DNA from: Haematococcus lacustris
Lineage: Eukaryota; Chlorophyta; Chlorophyceae; Chlamydomonadales; Haematococcaceae
DNA length: 64,000 nt
Direction: 5' to 3'
Assembly (NCBI GenBank): GCA_030144725.1
Contig: JASKMD010000021.1
Coordinates: 4,162,825-4,226,824 of the forward strand
Each line of letters opens with the position of its first letter. Position 1 is the first letter of the stretch. Below, one piece after another: positions 22,401-33,949 of this stretch. Made by a program: the position numbers and the translations under genes. The notes under the pieces are model-generated. The model ran no database searches, was not told where the DNA came from, and saw only the letters and a program-made list of their open reading frames with translations.

Positions 22401-25400
22401 GGGGCCAGGGTGGGGGCCAGGGTGGGGGCCAGGGTGGGGGGTGAGGAGGGGGGCCAGGGTGGGGGCCAGGGTGGGGGCCAGGGTGGGGGCCAGGGTGGGG
22501 GCCAGGGTGGGGGCCAGGGTGGGGGCCAGGGTGGGGGCCAGGGTGGGGGCCAGGGTGGGGGGTGAGGAGGGGGGCCAGGGTGGGGGCCAGGGTGGGGGCC
22601 AGGGTGGGGGCCAGGGTGGGGGCCAGGGTGGGGGCCAGGGTGGGGGCCAGGGTGGGGGCCAGGGTGGGGGCCAGGGTGGGGGCCAGGGTGGGGGCCAGGG
22701 TGGGGGCCAGGGTGGGGGCCAGGGTGGGGGCCAGGGTGGGGGCCAGGGTGGGGGCCAGGGTGGGGGCCAGGGTGGGGGCCAGGGTGGGGGCCAGGGTGGG
22801 GGGTGAGGAGGGGGGCCAGGGTGGGGGCCAGGGTGGGGGCCAGGGTGGGGGCCAGGGTGGGGGCCAGGGTGGGGGCCAGGGTGGGGGCCAGGGTGGGGGC
22901 CAGGGTGGGGGCCAGGGTGGGGGCCAGGGTGGGGGCCAGGGTGGGGGCCAGGGTGGGGGCCAGGGTGGGGGCCAGGGTGGGGGCCAGGGTGGGGGCCAGG
23001 GTGGGGGCCAGGGTGGGGGCCAGGGTGGGGGCCAGGGTGGGGGCCAGGGTGGGGGCCAGGGTGGGGGCCAGGGTGGGGGCCAGGGTGGGGGCCAGGGTGG
23101 GGGCCAGGGTGGGGGCCAGGGTGGGGGCCAGGGTGGGGGCCAGGGTGGGGGCCAGGGTGGGGGCCAGGGTGGGGGCCAGGGTGGGGGCCAGGGTGGGGGC
23201 CAGGGTGGGGGCCAGGGTGGGGGCCAGGGTGGGGGCCAGGGTGGGGGCCAGGGTGGGGGCCAGGGTGGGGGCCAGGGTGGGGGCCAGGGTGGGGGCCAGG
23301 GTGGGGGCCAGGGTGGGGGCCAGGGTGGGGGCCAGGGTGGGGGCCAGGGTGGGGGCCAGGGTGGGGGCCAGGGTGGGGGCCAGGGTGGGGGCCAGGGTGG
23401 GGGCCAGGGTGGGGGCCAGGGTGGGGGCCAGGGTGGGGGCCAGGGTGGGGGCCAGGGTGGGGGCCAGGGTGGGGGCCAGGGTGGGGGCCAGGGTGGGGGC
23501 CAGGGTGGGGGCCAGGGTGGGGGGTGAGGAGGGGGGCCAGGGTGGGGGCCAGGGTGGGGGCCAGGGTGGGGGCCAGGGTGGGGGCCAGGGTGGGGGCCAG
23601 GGTGGGGGCCAGGGTGGGGGCCAGGGTGGGGGCCAGGGTGGGGGGTGAGGAGGGGGGCCAGGGTGGGGGCCAGGGTGGGGGCCAGGGTGGGGGCCAGGGT
23701 GGGGGCCAGGGTGGGGGCCAGGGTGGGGGCCAGGGTGGGGGCCAGGGTGGGGGCCAGGGTGGGGGGTGAGGAGGGGGGCCAGGGTGGGGGCCAGGGTGGG
23801 GGCCAGGGTGGGGGCCAGGGTGGGGGCCAGGGTGGGGGCCAGGGTGGGGGCCAGGGTGGGGGCCAGGGTGGGGGCCAGGGTGGGGGCCAGGGTGGGGGCC
23901 AGGGTGGGGGCCAGGGTGGGGGCCAGGGTGGGGGCCAGGGTGGGGGCCAGGGTGGGGGCCAGGGTGGGGGCCAGGGTGGGGGCCAGGGTGGGGGCCAGGG
24001 TGGGGGCCAGGGTGGGGGCCAGGGTGGGGGCCAGGGTGGGGGCCAGGGTGGGGGCCAGGGTGGGGGCCAGGGTGGGGGTGAGGAGGGGGGCCAGGGTGGG
24101 GGCCAGGGTGGGGGCCAGGGTGGGGGCCAGGGTGGGGGCCAGGGTGGGGGCCAGGGTGGGGGCCAGGGTGGGGGCCAGGGTGGGGGCCAGGGTGGGGGCC
24201 AGGGTGGGGGGTGAGGAGGGGGGCCAGGGTGGGGGCCAGGGTGGGGGCCAGGGTGGGGGCCAGGGTGGGGGCCAGGGTGGGGGCCAGGGTGGGGGCCAGG
24301 GTGGGGGCCAGGGTGGGGGCCAGGGTGGGGGCCAGGGTGGGGGCCAGGGTGGGGGCCAGGGTGGGGGCCAGGGTGGGGGCCAGGGTGGGGGCCAGGGTGG
24401 GGGCCAGGGTGGGGGCCAGGGTGGGGGCCAGGGTGGGGGCCAGGGTGGGGGCCAGGGTGGGGGGCCAGGGTGGGGGCCAGGGTGGGGGCCAGGGTGGGGG
24501 CCAGGGTGGGGGCCAGGGTGGGGGCCAGGGTGGGGGCCAGGGTGGGGGCCAGGGTGGGGGCCAGGGTGGGGGCCAGGGTGGGGGCCAGGGTGGGGGCCAG
24601 GGTGGGGGCCAGGGTGGGGGCCAGGGTGGGGGCCAGGGTGGGGGCCAGGGTGGGGGCCAGGGTGGGGGCCAGGGTGGGGGCCAGGGTGGGGGCCAGGGTG
24701 GGGGCCAGGGTGGGGGCCAGGGTGGGGGCCAGGGTGGGGGTGAGGGGGGGGCCAGGGTGGGGGCCAGGGTGGGGGCCAGGGTGGGGGCCAGGGTGGGGGC
24801 CAGGGTGGGGGCCAGGGTGGGGGCCAGGGTGGGGGCCAGGGTGGGGGCCAGGGTGGGGGCCAGGGTGGGGGCCAGGGTGGGGGCCAGGGTGGGGGCCAGG
24901 GTGGGGGCCAGGGTGGGGGCCAGGGTGGGGGCCAGGGTGGGGGCCAGGGTGGGGGCCAGGGTGGGGGCCAGGGTGGGGGCCAGGGTGGGGGCCAGGGTGG
25001 GGGCCAGGGTGGGGGCCAGGGTGGGGGCCAGGGTGGGGGGCAGGGGGGGGCCAGGGTGGGGGCCAGGGTGGGGGCCAGGGTGGGGGCCAGGGTGGGGGCC
25101 AGGGTGGGGGCCAGGGTGGGGGCCAGGGTGGGGGCCAGGGTGGGGGCCAGGGTGGGGGCCAGGGTGGGGGGCCAGGAGGGGGGCCAGGGTGGGGGCCAGG
25201 GTGGGGGCCAGGGTGGGGGCCAGGGTGGGGGCCAGGGTGGGGGCCAGGGTGGGGGCCAGGGTGGGGGCCAGGGTGGGGGCCAGGGTGGGGGCCAGGGTGG
25301 GGGCCAGGGTGGGGGCCAGGGTGGGGGCCAGGGTGGGGGCCAGGGTGGGGGCCAGGGTGGGGGCCAGGGTGGGGGCCAGGGTGGGGGCCAGGGTGGGGGC

Positions 25401-28400
25401 CAGGGTGGGGGCCAGGGTGGGGGCCAGGGTGGGGGCCAGGGTGGGGGCCAGGGTGGGGGCCAGGGTGGGGGCCAGGGTGGGGGCCAGGGTGGGGGCCAGG
25501 GTGGGGGCCAGGGTGGGGGCCAGGGTGGGGGCCAGGGTGGGGGCCAGGGTGGGGGCCAGGGTGGGGGCCAGGGTGGGGGCCAGGGTGGGGGCCAGGGTGG
25601 GGGCCAGGGTGGGGGCCAGGGTGGGGGCCAGGGTGGGGGCCAGGGTGGGGGCCAGGGTGGGGGCCAGGGTGGGGGCCAGGGTGGGGGCCAGGGTGGGGGC
25701 CAGGGTGGGGGCCAGGGTGGGGGCCAGGGTGGGGGCCAGGGTGGGGGCCAGGGTGGGGGCCAGGGTGGGGGCCAGGGTGGGGGCCAGGGTGGGGGCCAGG
25801 GTGGGGGCCAGGGTGGGGGCCAGGGTGGGGGCCAGGGTGGGGGCCAGGGTGGGGGCCAGGGTGGGGGCCAGGGTGGGGGCCAGGGTGGGGGCCAGGGTGG
25901 GGGCCAGGGTGGGGGCCAGGGTGGGGGCCAGGGTGGGGGCCAGGGTGGGGGCCAGGGTGGGGGCCAGGGTGGGGGCCAGGGTGGGGGCCAGGGTGGGGGC
26001 CAGGGTGGGGGCCAGGGTGGGGGCCAGGGTGGGGGCCAGGGTGGGGGCCAGGGTGGGGGCCAGGGTGGGGGCCAGGGTGGGGGCCAGGGTGGGGGCCAGG
26101 GTGGGGGCCAGGGTGGGGGCCAGGGTGGGGGCCAGGGTGGGGGCCAGGGTGGGGGCCAGGGTGGGGGCCAGGGTGGGGGCCAGGGTGGGGGCCAGGGTGG
26201 GGGCCAGGGTGGGGGCCAGGGTGGGGGCCAGGGTGGGGGCCAGGGTGGGGGCCAGGGTGGGGGCCAGGGTGGGGGCCAGGGTGGGGGCCAGGGTGGGGGC
26301 CAGGGTGGGGGCCAGGGTGGGGGCCAGGGTGGGGGCCAGGGTGGGGGCCAGGGTGGGGGCCAGGGTGGGGGCCAGGGTGGGGGCCAGGGTGGGGGCCAGG
26401 GTGGGGGCCAGGGTGGGGGCCAGGGTGGGGGCCAGGGTGGGGGCCAGGGTGGGGGCCAGGGTGGGGGCCAGGGTGGGGGCCAGGGTGGGGGCCAGGGTGG
26501 GGGCCAGGGTGGGGGCCAGGGTGGGGGCCAGGGTGGGGGCCAGGGTGGGGGCCAGGGTGGGGGCCAGGGTGGGGGCCAGGGTGGGGGCCAGGGTGGGGGC
26601 CAGGGTGGGGGCCAGGGTGGGGGCCAGGGTGGGGGCCAGGGTGGGGGCCAGGGTGGGGGCCAGGGTGGGGGCCAGGGTGGGGGCCAGGGTGGGGGCCAGG
26701 GTGGGGGCCAGGGTGGGGGCCAGGGTGGGGGCCAGGGTGGGGGCCAGGGTGGGGGCCAGGGTGGGGGCCAGGGTGGGGGCCAGGGTGGGGGCCAGGGTGG
26801 GGGCCAGGGTGGGGGCCAGGGTGGGGGCCAGGGTGGGGGCCAGGGTGGGGGCCAGGGTGGGGGCCAGGGTGGGGGCCAGGGTGGGGGCCAGGGTGGGGGC
26901 CAGGGTGGGGGCCAGGGTGGGGGCCAGGGTGGGGGCCAGGGTGGGGGCCAGGGTGGGGGCCAGGGTGGGGGCCAGGGTGGGGGCCAGGGTGGGGGCCAGG
27001 GTGGGGGCCAGGGTGGGGGCCAGGGTGGGGGCCAGGGTGGGGGCCAGGGTGGGGGCCAGGGTGGGGGCCAGGGTGGGGGCCAGGGTGGGGGCCAGGGTGG
27101 GGGCCAGGGTGGGGGCCAGGGTGGGGGCCAGGGTGGGGGCCAGGGTGGGGGCCAGGGTGGGGGCCAGGGTGGGGGCCAGGGTGGGGGCCAGGGTGGGGGC
27201 CAGGGTGGGGGCCAGGGTGGGGGCCAGGGTGGGGGCCAGGGTGGGGGCCAGGGTGGGGGCCAGGGTGGGGGCCAGGGTGGGGGCCAGGGTGGGGGCCAGG
27301 GTGGGGGCCAGGGTGGGGGCCAGGGTGGGGGCCAGGGTGGGGGCCAGGGTGGGGGCCAGGGTGGGGGCCAGGGTGGGGGCCAGGGTGGGGGCCAGGGTGG
27401 GGGCCAGGGTGGGGGCCAGGGTGGGGGCCAGGGTGGGGGCCAGGGTGGGGGCCAGGGTGGGGGCCAGGGTGGGGGCCAGGGTGGGGGCCAGGGTGGGGGC
27501 CAGGGTGGGGGCCAGGGTGGGGGCCAGGGTGGGGGCCAGGGTGGGGGCCAGGGTGGGGGCCAGGGTGGGGGCCAGGGTGGGGGCCAGGGTGGGGGCCAGG
27601 GTGGGGGCCAGGGTGGGGGCCAGGGTGGGGGCCAGGGTGGGGGCCAGGGTGGGGGCCAGGGTGGGGGCCAGGGTGGGGGCCAGGGTGGGGGCCAGGGTGG
27701 GGGCCAGGGTGGGGGCCAGGGTGGGGGCCAGGGTGGGGGCCAGGGTGGGGGCCAGGGTGGGGGCCAGGGTGGGGGCCAGGGTGGGGGCCAGGGTGGGGGC
27801 CAGGGTGGGGGCCAGGGTGGGGGCCAGGGTGGGGGCCAGGGTGGGGGCCAGGGTGGGGGCCAGGGTGGGGGCCAGGGTGGGGGCCAGGGTGGGGGCCAGG
27901 GTGGGGGCCAGGGTGGGGGCCAGGGTGGGGGCCAGGGTGGGGGCCAGGGTGGGGGCCAGGGTGGGGGCCAGGGTGGGGGCCAGGGTGGGGGCCAGGGTGG
28001 GGGCCAGGGTGGGGGCCAGGGTGGGGGCCAGGGTGGGGGCCAGGGTGGGGGCCAGGGTGGGGGCCAGGGTGGGGGCCAGGGTGGGGGCCAGGGTGGGGGC
28101 CAGGGTGGGGGCCAGGGTGGGGGCCAGGGTGGGGGCCAGGGTGGGGGCCAGGGTGGGGGCCAGGGTGGGGGCCAGGGTGGGGGCCAGGGTGGGGGCCAGG
28201 GTGGGGGCCAGGGTGGGGGCCAGGGTGGGGGCCAGGGTGGGGGCCAGGGTGGGGGCCAGGGTGGGGGCCAGGGTGGGGGCCAGGGTGGGGGCCAGGGTGG
28301 GGGCCAGGGTGGGGGCCAGGGTGGGGGCCAGGGTGGGGGCCAGGGTGGGGGCCAGGGTGGGGGCCAGGGTGGGGGCCAGGGTGGGGGCCAGGGTGGGGGC

Positions 28401-30957
28401 CAGGGTGGGGGCCAGGGTGGGGGCCAGGGTGGGGGCCAGGGTGGGGGCCAGGGTGGGGGCCAGGGTGGGGGCCAGGGTGGGGGCCAGGGTGGGGGCCAGG
28501 GTGGGGGCCAGGGTGGGGGCCAGGGTGGGGGCCAGGGTGGGGGCCAGGGTGGGGGCCAGGGTGGGGGCCAGGGTGGGGGCCAGGGTGGGGGCCAGGGTGG
28601 GGGCCAGGGTGGGGGCCAGGGTGGGGGCCAGGGTGGGGGCCAGGGTGGGGGCCAGGGTGGGGGCCAGGGTGGGGGCCAGGGTGGGGGCCAGGGTGGGGGC
28701 CAGGGTGGGGGCCAGGGTGGGGGCCAGGGTGGGGGCCAGGGTGGGGGCCAGGGTGGGGGCCAGGGTGGGGGCCAGGGTGGGGGCCAGGGTGGGGGCCAGG
28801 GTGGGGGCCAGGGTGGGGGCCAGGGTGGGGGCCAGGGTGGGGGCCAGGGTGGGGGCCAGGGTGGGGGCCAGGGTGGGGGCCAGGGTGGGGGCCAGGGTGG
28901 GGGCCAGGGTGGGGGCCAGGGTGGGGGCCAGGGTGGGGGCCAGGGTGGGGGCCAGGGTGGGGGCCAGGGTGGGGGCCAGGGTGGGGGCCAGGGTGGGGGC
29001 CAGGGTGGGGGCCAGGGTGGGGGCCAGGGTGGGGGCCAGGGTGGGGGCCAGGGTGGGGGCCAGGGTGGGGGCCAGGGTGGGGGCCAGGGTGGGGGCCAGG
29101 GTGGGGGCCAGGGTGGGGGCCAGGGTGGGGGCCAGGGTGGGGGCCAGGGTGGGGGCCAGGGTGGGGGCCAGGGTGGGGGCCAGGGTGGGGGCCAGGGTGG
29201 GGGCCAGGGTGGGGGCCAGGGTGGGGGCCAGGGTGGGGGCCAGGGTGGGGGCCAGGGTGGGGGCCAGGGTGGGGGCCAGGGTGGGGGCCAGGGTGGGGGC
29301 CAGGGTGGGGGCCAGGGTGGGGGCCAGGGTGGGGGCCAGGGTGGGGGCCAGGGTGGGGGCCAGGGTGGGGGCCAGGGTGGGGGCCAGGGTGGGGGCCAGG
29401 GTGGGGGCCAGGGTGGGGGCCAGGGTGGGGGCCAGGGTGGGGGCCAGGGTGGGGGCCAGGGTGGGGGCCAGGGTGGGGGCCAGGGTGGGGGCCAGGGTGG
29501 GGGCCAGGGTGGGGGCCAGGGTGGGGGCCAGGGTGGGGGCCAGGGTGGGGGCCAGGGTGGGGGCCAGGGTGGGGGCCAGGGTGGGGGCCAGGGTGGGGGC
29601 CAGGGTGGGGGCCAGGGTGGGGGCCAGGGTGGGGGCCAGGGTGGGGGCCAGGGTGGGGGCCAGGGTGGGGGCCAGGGTGGGGGCCAGGGTGGGGGCCAGG
29701 GTGGGGGCCAGGGTGGGGGCCAGGGTGGGGGCCAGGGTGGGGGCCAGGGTGGGGGCCAGGGTGGGGGCCAGGGTGGGGGCCAGGGTGGGGGCCAGGGTGG
29801 GGGCCAGGGTGGGGGCCAGGGTGGGGGCCAGGGTGGGGGCCAGGGTGGGGGCCAGGGTGGGGGCCAGGGTGGGGGCCAGGGTGGGGGCCAGGGTGGGGGG
29901 CCAGGGTGGGGGCCAGGGTGGGGGCCAGGGTGGGGGCCAGGGTGGGGGCCAGGGTGGGGGCCAGGGTGGGGGCCAGGGTGGGGGCCAGGGTGGGGGCCAG
30001 GGTGGGGGCCAGGGTGGGGGCCAGGGTGGGGGCCAGGGTGGGGGCCAGGGTGGGGGCCAGGGTGGGGGCCAGGGTGGGGGCCAGGGTGGGGGCCAGGGTG
30101 GGGGCCAGGGTGGGGGCCAGGGTGGGGGCCAGGGTGGGGGCCAGGGTGGGGGCCAGGGTGGGGGCCAGGGTGGGGGCCAGGGTGGGGGCCAGGGTGGGGG
30201 CCAGGGTGGGGGCCAGGGTGGGGGCCAGGGTGGGGGCCAGGGTGGGGGCCAGGGTGGGGGCCAGGGTGGGGGCCAGGGTGGGGGCCAGGGTGGGGGCCAG
30301 GGTGGGGGCCAGGGTGGGGTCCCACAGCAGTGCGAGCAGCAACATGAGTGACGTGTGCAGCGCGGGCAGTAGCAGCCGCAGCAGCAGGGACCTGCTTAGG
30401 CCCCCTCCCCCCTCCACCTCCCTTTGCCGCTGCTCCCCCTCATCTGGACCCCCTCCCTTGCCTAGCTTTCCTGACCCAGCTCCCTGCCCCCAGCCCCCCA
30501 GCCCCCCGCTCCCTTACCTTGAGCACAGTGACGTGCTTGGTGGCACCCTCCACCGCATCCACTATGGGGCAGGCAGGGGGTACGGCGGGGCTGAGAGGCT
30601 TGCTGCCGCCCCCACTGCTGCTGCTGCTGCTGCTGGGGGGGGAGTCCGGGGAGAGGAAGGCCTGGGCTAGCTGCGTCTTCCCAGCACCTGCATGGGGGTC
30701 AGGGGGGAGGGACAGACATCAGCGCGGCGTGCGCCCTACAACCGCCACCACCACCACCACTCCAGCACATGGCAGCATGGTAGTTGTGACGGCTATCAGA
30801 AGGGTGGGGCTGTAGGGTGGCTGTGGCTGCAGCAGCAGACGGTGAGCAGAGTGACCTTCGAAACTTGATTGTCACAAAGACATCATTGGGGAGGGCAGCA
30901 GCAGCAGCAGCAGCAGCAGCGCTTGCATCATCATCGCAGCGGCAGGAGAAGCGCTTG

Positions 30958-30988
<31 letters not shown>

Positions 30989-31720
30989 AGCAGCGCTTGT
31001 AGCGGCAGCATAGGTAGGGAGAGGTGAGCCAGCCAATGTCAGGCTGCCGGAGCTAAGCTACCTCCTCCCTGCACCTGCCCTGACCTAACCCCTGCCTCAC
31101 AACCCTGCTGCTTAGGGGCTCCGGGCTGGACTCGCAGGGGGTCAGAGTTTGACAGGTGTGTCTGCAGCAGGCCCCAGCCAGCCCCCCGCACCATGGGGCG
31201 CATGGGGGCTGCATGGGGTCTGGATCAAGATCTCAACAACTTTGAGTTGCATCATCCCCTCCTGCAGTGCTGCGGCCACCCCAACTCACCACCCTCACCC
31301 CCACCCTTACACCCTCCTCCCACCACACACCCCCAGCCCACCCCAGCCTCTGCCTCCCTCCCCTACCTCCTCACTCTGCCTCCGCCATCATCACAGTGCC
31401 CCACCTGAGCCCTGACCTCCTTCACCCATTGCCGCCTCTCACCTCCCCCTCCTCTCCCGCTACTTCACACTTCAACCCTACCCACCACAGTGCCCCGTGT
31501 TAACCACTCCCTTTCCTCCACCCTTCCTTCTACCCCCTTTCTCTCCCCTCCCTCCCCTCCCTCCCTCACACATCTCACACCAGCTCCACTCACCAGCCAG
31601 GCCAATCAGCATCATCTTCACAGTGAACCCCAGGGGCTGTGGCCCTGGTGCTGCCCCCTCTCCCCCCGGCCCTCGCTGCCCTTGCCCAGGCCTAGACCCC
31701 GCTGGCGACTTAGCCCCTTC

Positions 31721-31766
<46 letters not shown>

Positions 31767-33949
31767 GTCAGAGGGGGCCGGGGGGTCCTGCCCTCTGCCT
31801 CCAGGCTGGCGGCCTCGCGGGCGGCAAGGAGGGCAGGGTCAGGGCGCCGCACACCACGCCGCGGGGGGGCCTTCAGCTTCTCTGCCAGGGACAGCCTGGA
31901 CAAGCAGCAGTAGCAGCAGTAAGCTGTAGGAGCGGTGGCAGCAGTAGCAGCGACAGTGGCAGTAGTGGCAGTGGCAGCGATTGCAGTGGCAATGGCAGCA
32001 GAAGCAGCCACGGCAGAGGCAGTGGTGGGTTGGTGGGTACAGCAGTACAGCAACAGCAGTGGTGGTGGCACCAGCGGCAGCTGGGGTGGCAGTGGGGGTG
32101 GGCAGTTCATTGCAGTGTGGCTGTGTGTTGGCAGCAGTTGGTGGGGGTGGCAGGGGTGGTGATGGCAGCACGGCCCACCTGTACAGCACTTGCCGCACCA
32201 GGCCATTGTCTGCGTCATACCCCAGGCGCTGGGCCGCCCTCAGCAGCCGCACCCTAACCACCTGCACCTGCCGCCGCACCTGCACACCACCACACCAGAC
32301 TCACGTCAAGCCCCATGCCGTTTTTAAATGGGAGGCAGGCAGGCAAACGGAGCGGGCCATCACTCATCCAACTCCTCCCTGCGCCTCCCTCCTTTCAATT
32401 CATGGATTGACACACACTTCACTCATTGCATCTCATGTCACTCATTGCAGGTCACACCTGATGGGCTCAGGTCACACCTGCTGGATGGCTTCAGGCTCCT
32501 CTGCATCAGGAACTGGCGGGGTGGTTGACTTGGCTGCAGCCCCTGCGGTTGCAGGCCACACAGAGGAGGTGGGTGCATGGCCCAACCATAATAAAACCCA
32601 CACATCACTCTTCACACTATGCCAAGCATCACACAATATCTTTAGTACGCTTCTGCTGCTGCTGCAGCAATGCCGGAGGTATAGATTGGACTGCACACTG
32701 GAGAATGATATGTAATGATGATAATGATGCTAATGCTGGTGCAGATGCAAAAATGGGTCATGGTCAAGCAATAATCTCACCACAAACAGACCAGACTTAA
32801 GCAGCGTAAACAGCCCCACACAGCTTCTAAGACTTATCAGTTTTAGGCGCAGGAGCCAGCCTTACTACAGCCAGCCATGAGACTAGATTCAGTTCGGGTC
32901 TGTGTTGCAATGACGCTGCGCAGCACATGCCATGGTACACGTGTATGAAGATGACAGTGATGGTGACGACAGGGTAGGCAGAGGTGGGCCTGGGTGGTGA
33001 CCTGGAACATGGCTTTCGGAACTTCCAGGCACTGGGCACAGGGAGCATGATGATCTAGTCATATGATGAGTAGGGCTTTGCAAGGCTTGCAGCTTAGGTA
33101 GCTAGCTAGATAGGCAGCTGAGGGGCACAGACCTTGGACACAGTCAGACCGGCTCTGCCCTAGGGGCAGGGAGGGAGAGGGAGGTGCAGCAGCGGCAAGC
33201 TTTAAGGAACCCGGGCCCAGCAGCAGCGATAGGAACAGCAGCAGCAGCAGCAGCAGCAGCACCTGGCTCGGCAGCAGCAGGAGTAGCAACAGCAGCAGCA
33301 GCTAGCCCAGCAGCAGCAGGAGCAGGAGCCACCCACCTTGGCGAGGCGGCAGGCTGGGCATTGATGCTGCGCTGCCTCCCTTTCCACCACCAGCAGTAGC
33401 AGTGCTGCTGCTGCTGTTGGCGGCAGCAATCCCAGTGACTGCTGCAGGGGCAGGAGCTGCGGGCTTCCCCACACTTCCAGCTGCTGGACCACTGCCGTGC
33501 ACACTCTGGCTGCTCATGCTACCGTTGCCGCTGCCACTGCTGTTTGCCGCTGCTCCTGCTGCTGCAGGGGGCACCCCTGACGCTGCCTGCCCCATGCTGC
33601 TAGCTGCATCGTCTGGCTGACCCGCCTGTACCCCCCCTGCTGCTGTACCCTGCCCTGGGCGCTTCACTGAGGCGGGGGCTTTGCTGGGGCGGTCGGGAAG
33701 ATGTGGGCCGGACCTGCCGAGGCCTAAGGGTGGGCGACTGCCTGCCCCGCCTGACTGCGCTGTGCCATTGCTGCCACTGGCAGCGACAGGCAAACCAGCA
33801 GCAGCAGCAGCGGCGGCGGCAGCAGCAGGGGATGGGGCAGGAGAGGGGGTGGGCACGGTAGGCAGTATGGCTGGATCAGGGTCCAGCGTGGGGGTGGGTG
33901 GGGGAGCCGAGGAAGCTCCAGGTGTCGGCGCTGGTTGTGGTGAGCTCAT
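11753..33949 (-). CDS. TOC159-family chloroplast preprotein receptor GTPase
   Basis: The product recognises nuclear-encoded precursors at the outer plastid envelope. Phase-checked exons, 5' to 3': 33337-33949, 32478-32542, 32179-32279, 31594-31895, 30518-30687, 20963-21070, 20160-20310, 19691-19773, 19341-19414, 18709-18820, 18222-18413, 17351-17449, 16994-17056, 16666-16733, 16356-16414, 15716-15882, 14355-14453, 13932-14058, 13351-13426, 12919-13000, 12673-12750, 11753-11872. Exons near 14935-15126, 14620-14838 and 13600-13782 are likely but their ends are unsure. The A-domain is Pro/Ala/Ser/Gly-rich rather than acidic and has a polyQ run. The G-domain has GLAGAGKT (split by an intron), EIIDTPGL, FVERLD, VALTHA and NPMAFVESHP. 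The M-domain has RLQLSNRGKAGLSLK and ends WAGILAMAVPLGRLLYEQ, as in land-plant Toc159 C-termini. Toc120/Toc90-type paralogues are not distinguished. Confidence 0.87.
16131..16295. repeat. (GGGTGT)n microsatellite, TOC159-like intron
   Basis: About 26 units of a 6-bp repeat, G-rich on the plus strand (template for the minus-strand gene), between exons 15716-15882 and 16356-16414. Confidence 0.9.
16427..16483. repeat. (CAG)n microsatellite, TOC159-like intron
   Basis: About 19 CAG units immediately upstream of exon 16356-16414. Confidence 0.9.
18419..18575. repeat. (GGGGT)n microsatellite, TOC159-like intron
   Basis: About 31 near-perfect 5-bp units in the intron between exons 18222-18413 and 18709-18820; G-rich on the plus strand. 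Confidence 0.92.
20330..20450. repeat. GGGAGG-rich low-complexity tract, TOC159-like intron
   Basis: Irregular purine (G/A) tract on the plus strand, in the intron upstream of exon 20160-20310. Confidence 0.8.
20860..20942. repeat. GGGGT/GGGGG tract, TOC159-like intron
   Basis: Nearly pure G with single T and A interruptions on the plus strand, ending about 20 bases from the donor of exon 20963-21070. Confidence 0.85.
21300..30320. repeat. 9 kb minisatellite of a 12-bp G-rich unit inside one TOC159-like intron
   Basis: The unit GGGTGGGGGCCA repeats about 750 times in the intron bounded by exons 30518-30687 and 20963-21070 (intron 21071-30517). The left third carries 13-bp variant units (GGGTGGGGGGTGAGGAGG context) near 21368, 21393, 21886, 22007, 22128, 22441, 22562, 22803, 23524, 23645, 23766 and 24211, plus single-base variants near 24461, 24740, 25035 and 25167. 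From about 25180 to 29895 the array shows no variation. Because 12 is a multiple of 3 it is open in all frames; the resulting giant Pro/Thr/Ala/Leu or Gly/Gln frames are not genes. Confidence 0.98.

Noticed and set aside
21256..30320. CRISPR array
   Set aside because: The repeats are contiguous without spacers, and the genome is eukaryotic.
21256..30670. Open frames of 1700-3050 codons in several frames on both strands
   Set aside because: They are translations of the 12-bp minisatellite. The unit length is a multiple of 3, so all frames stay open; the array lies in an intron with coding exons on both sides.
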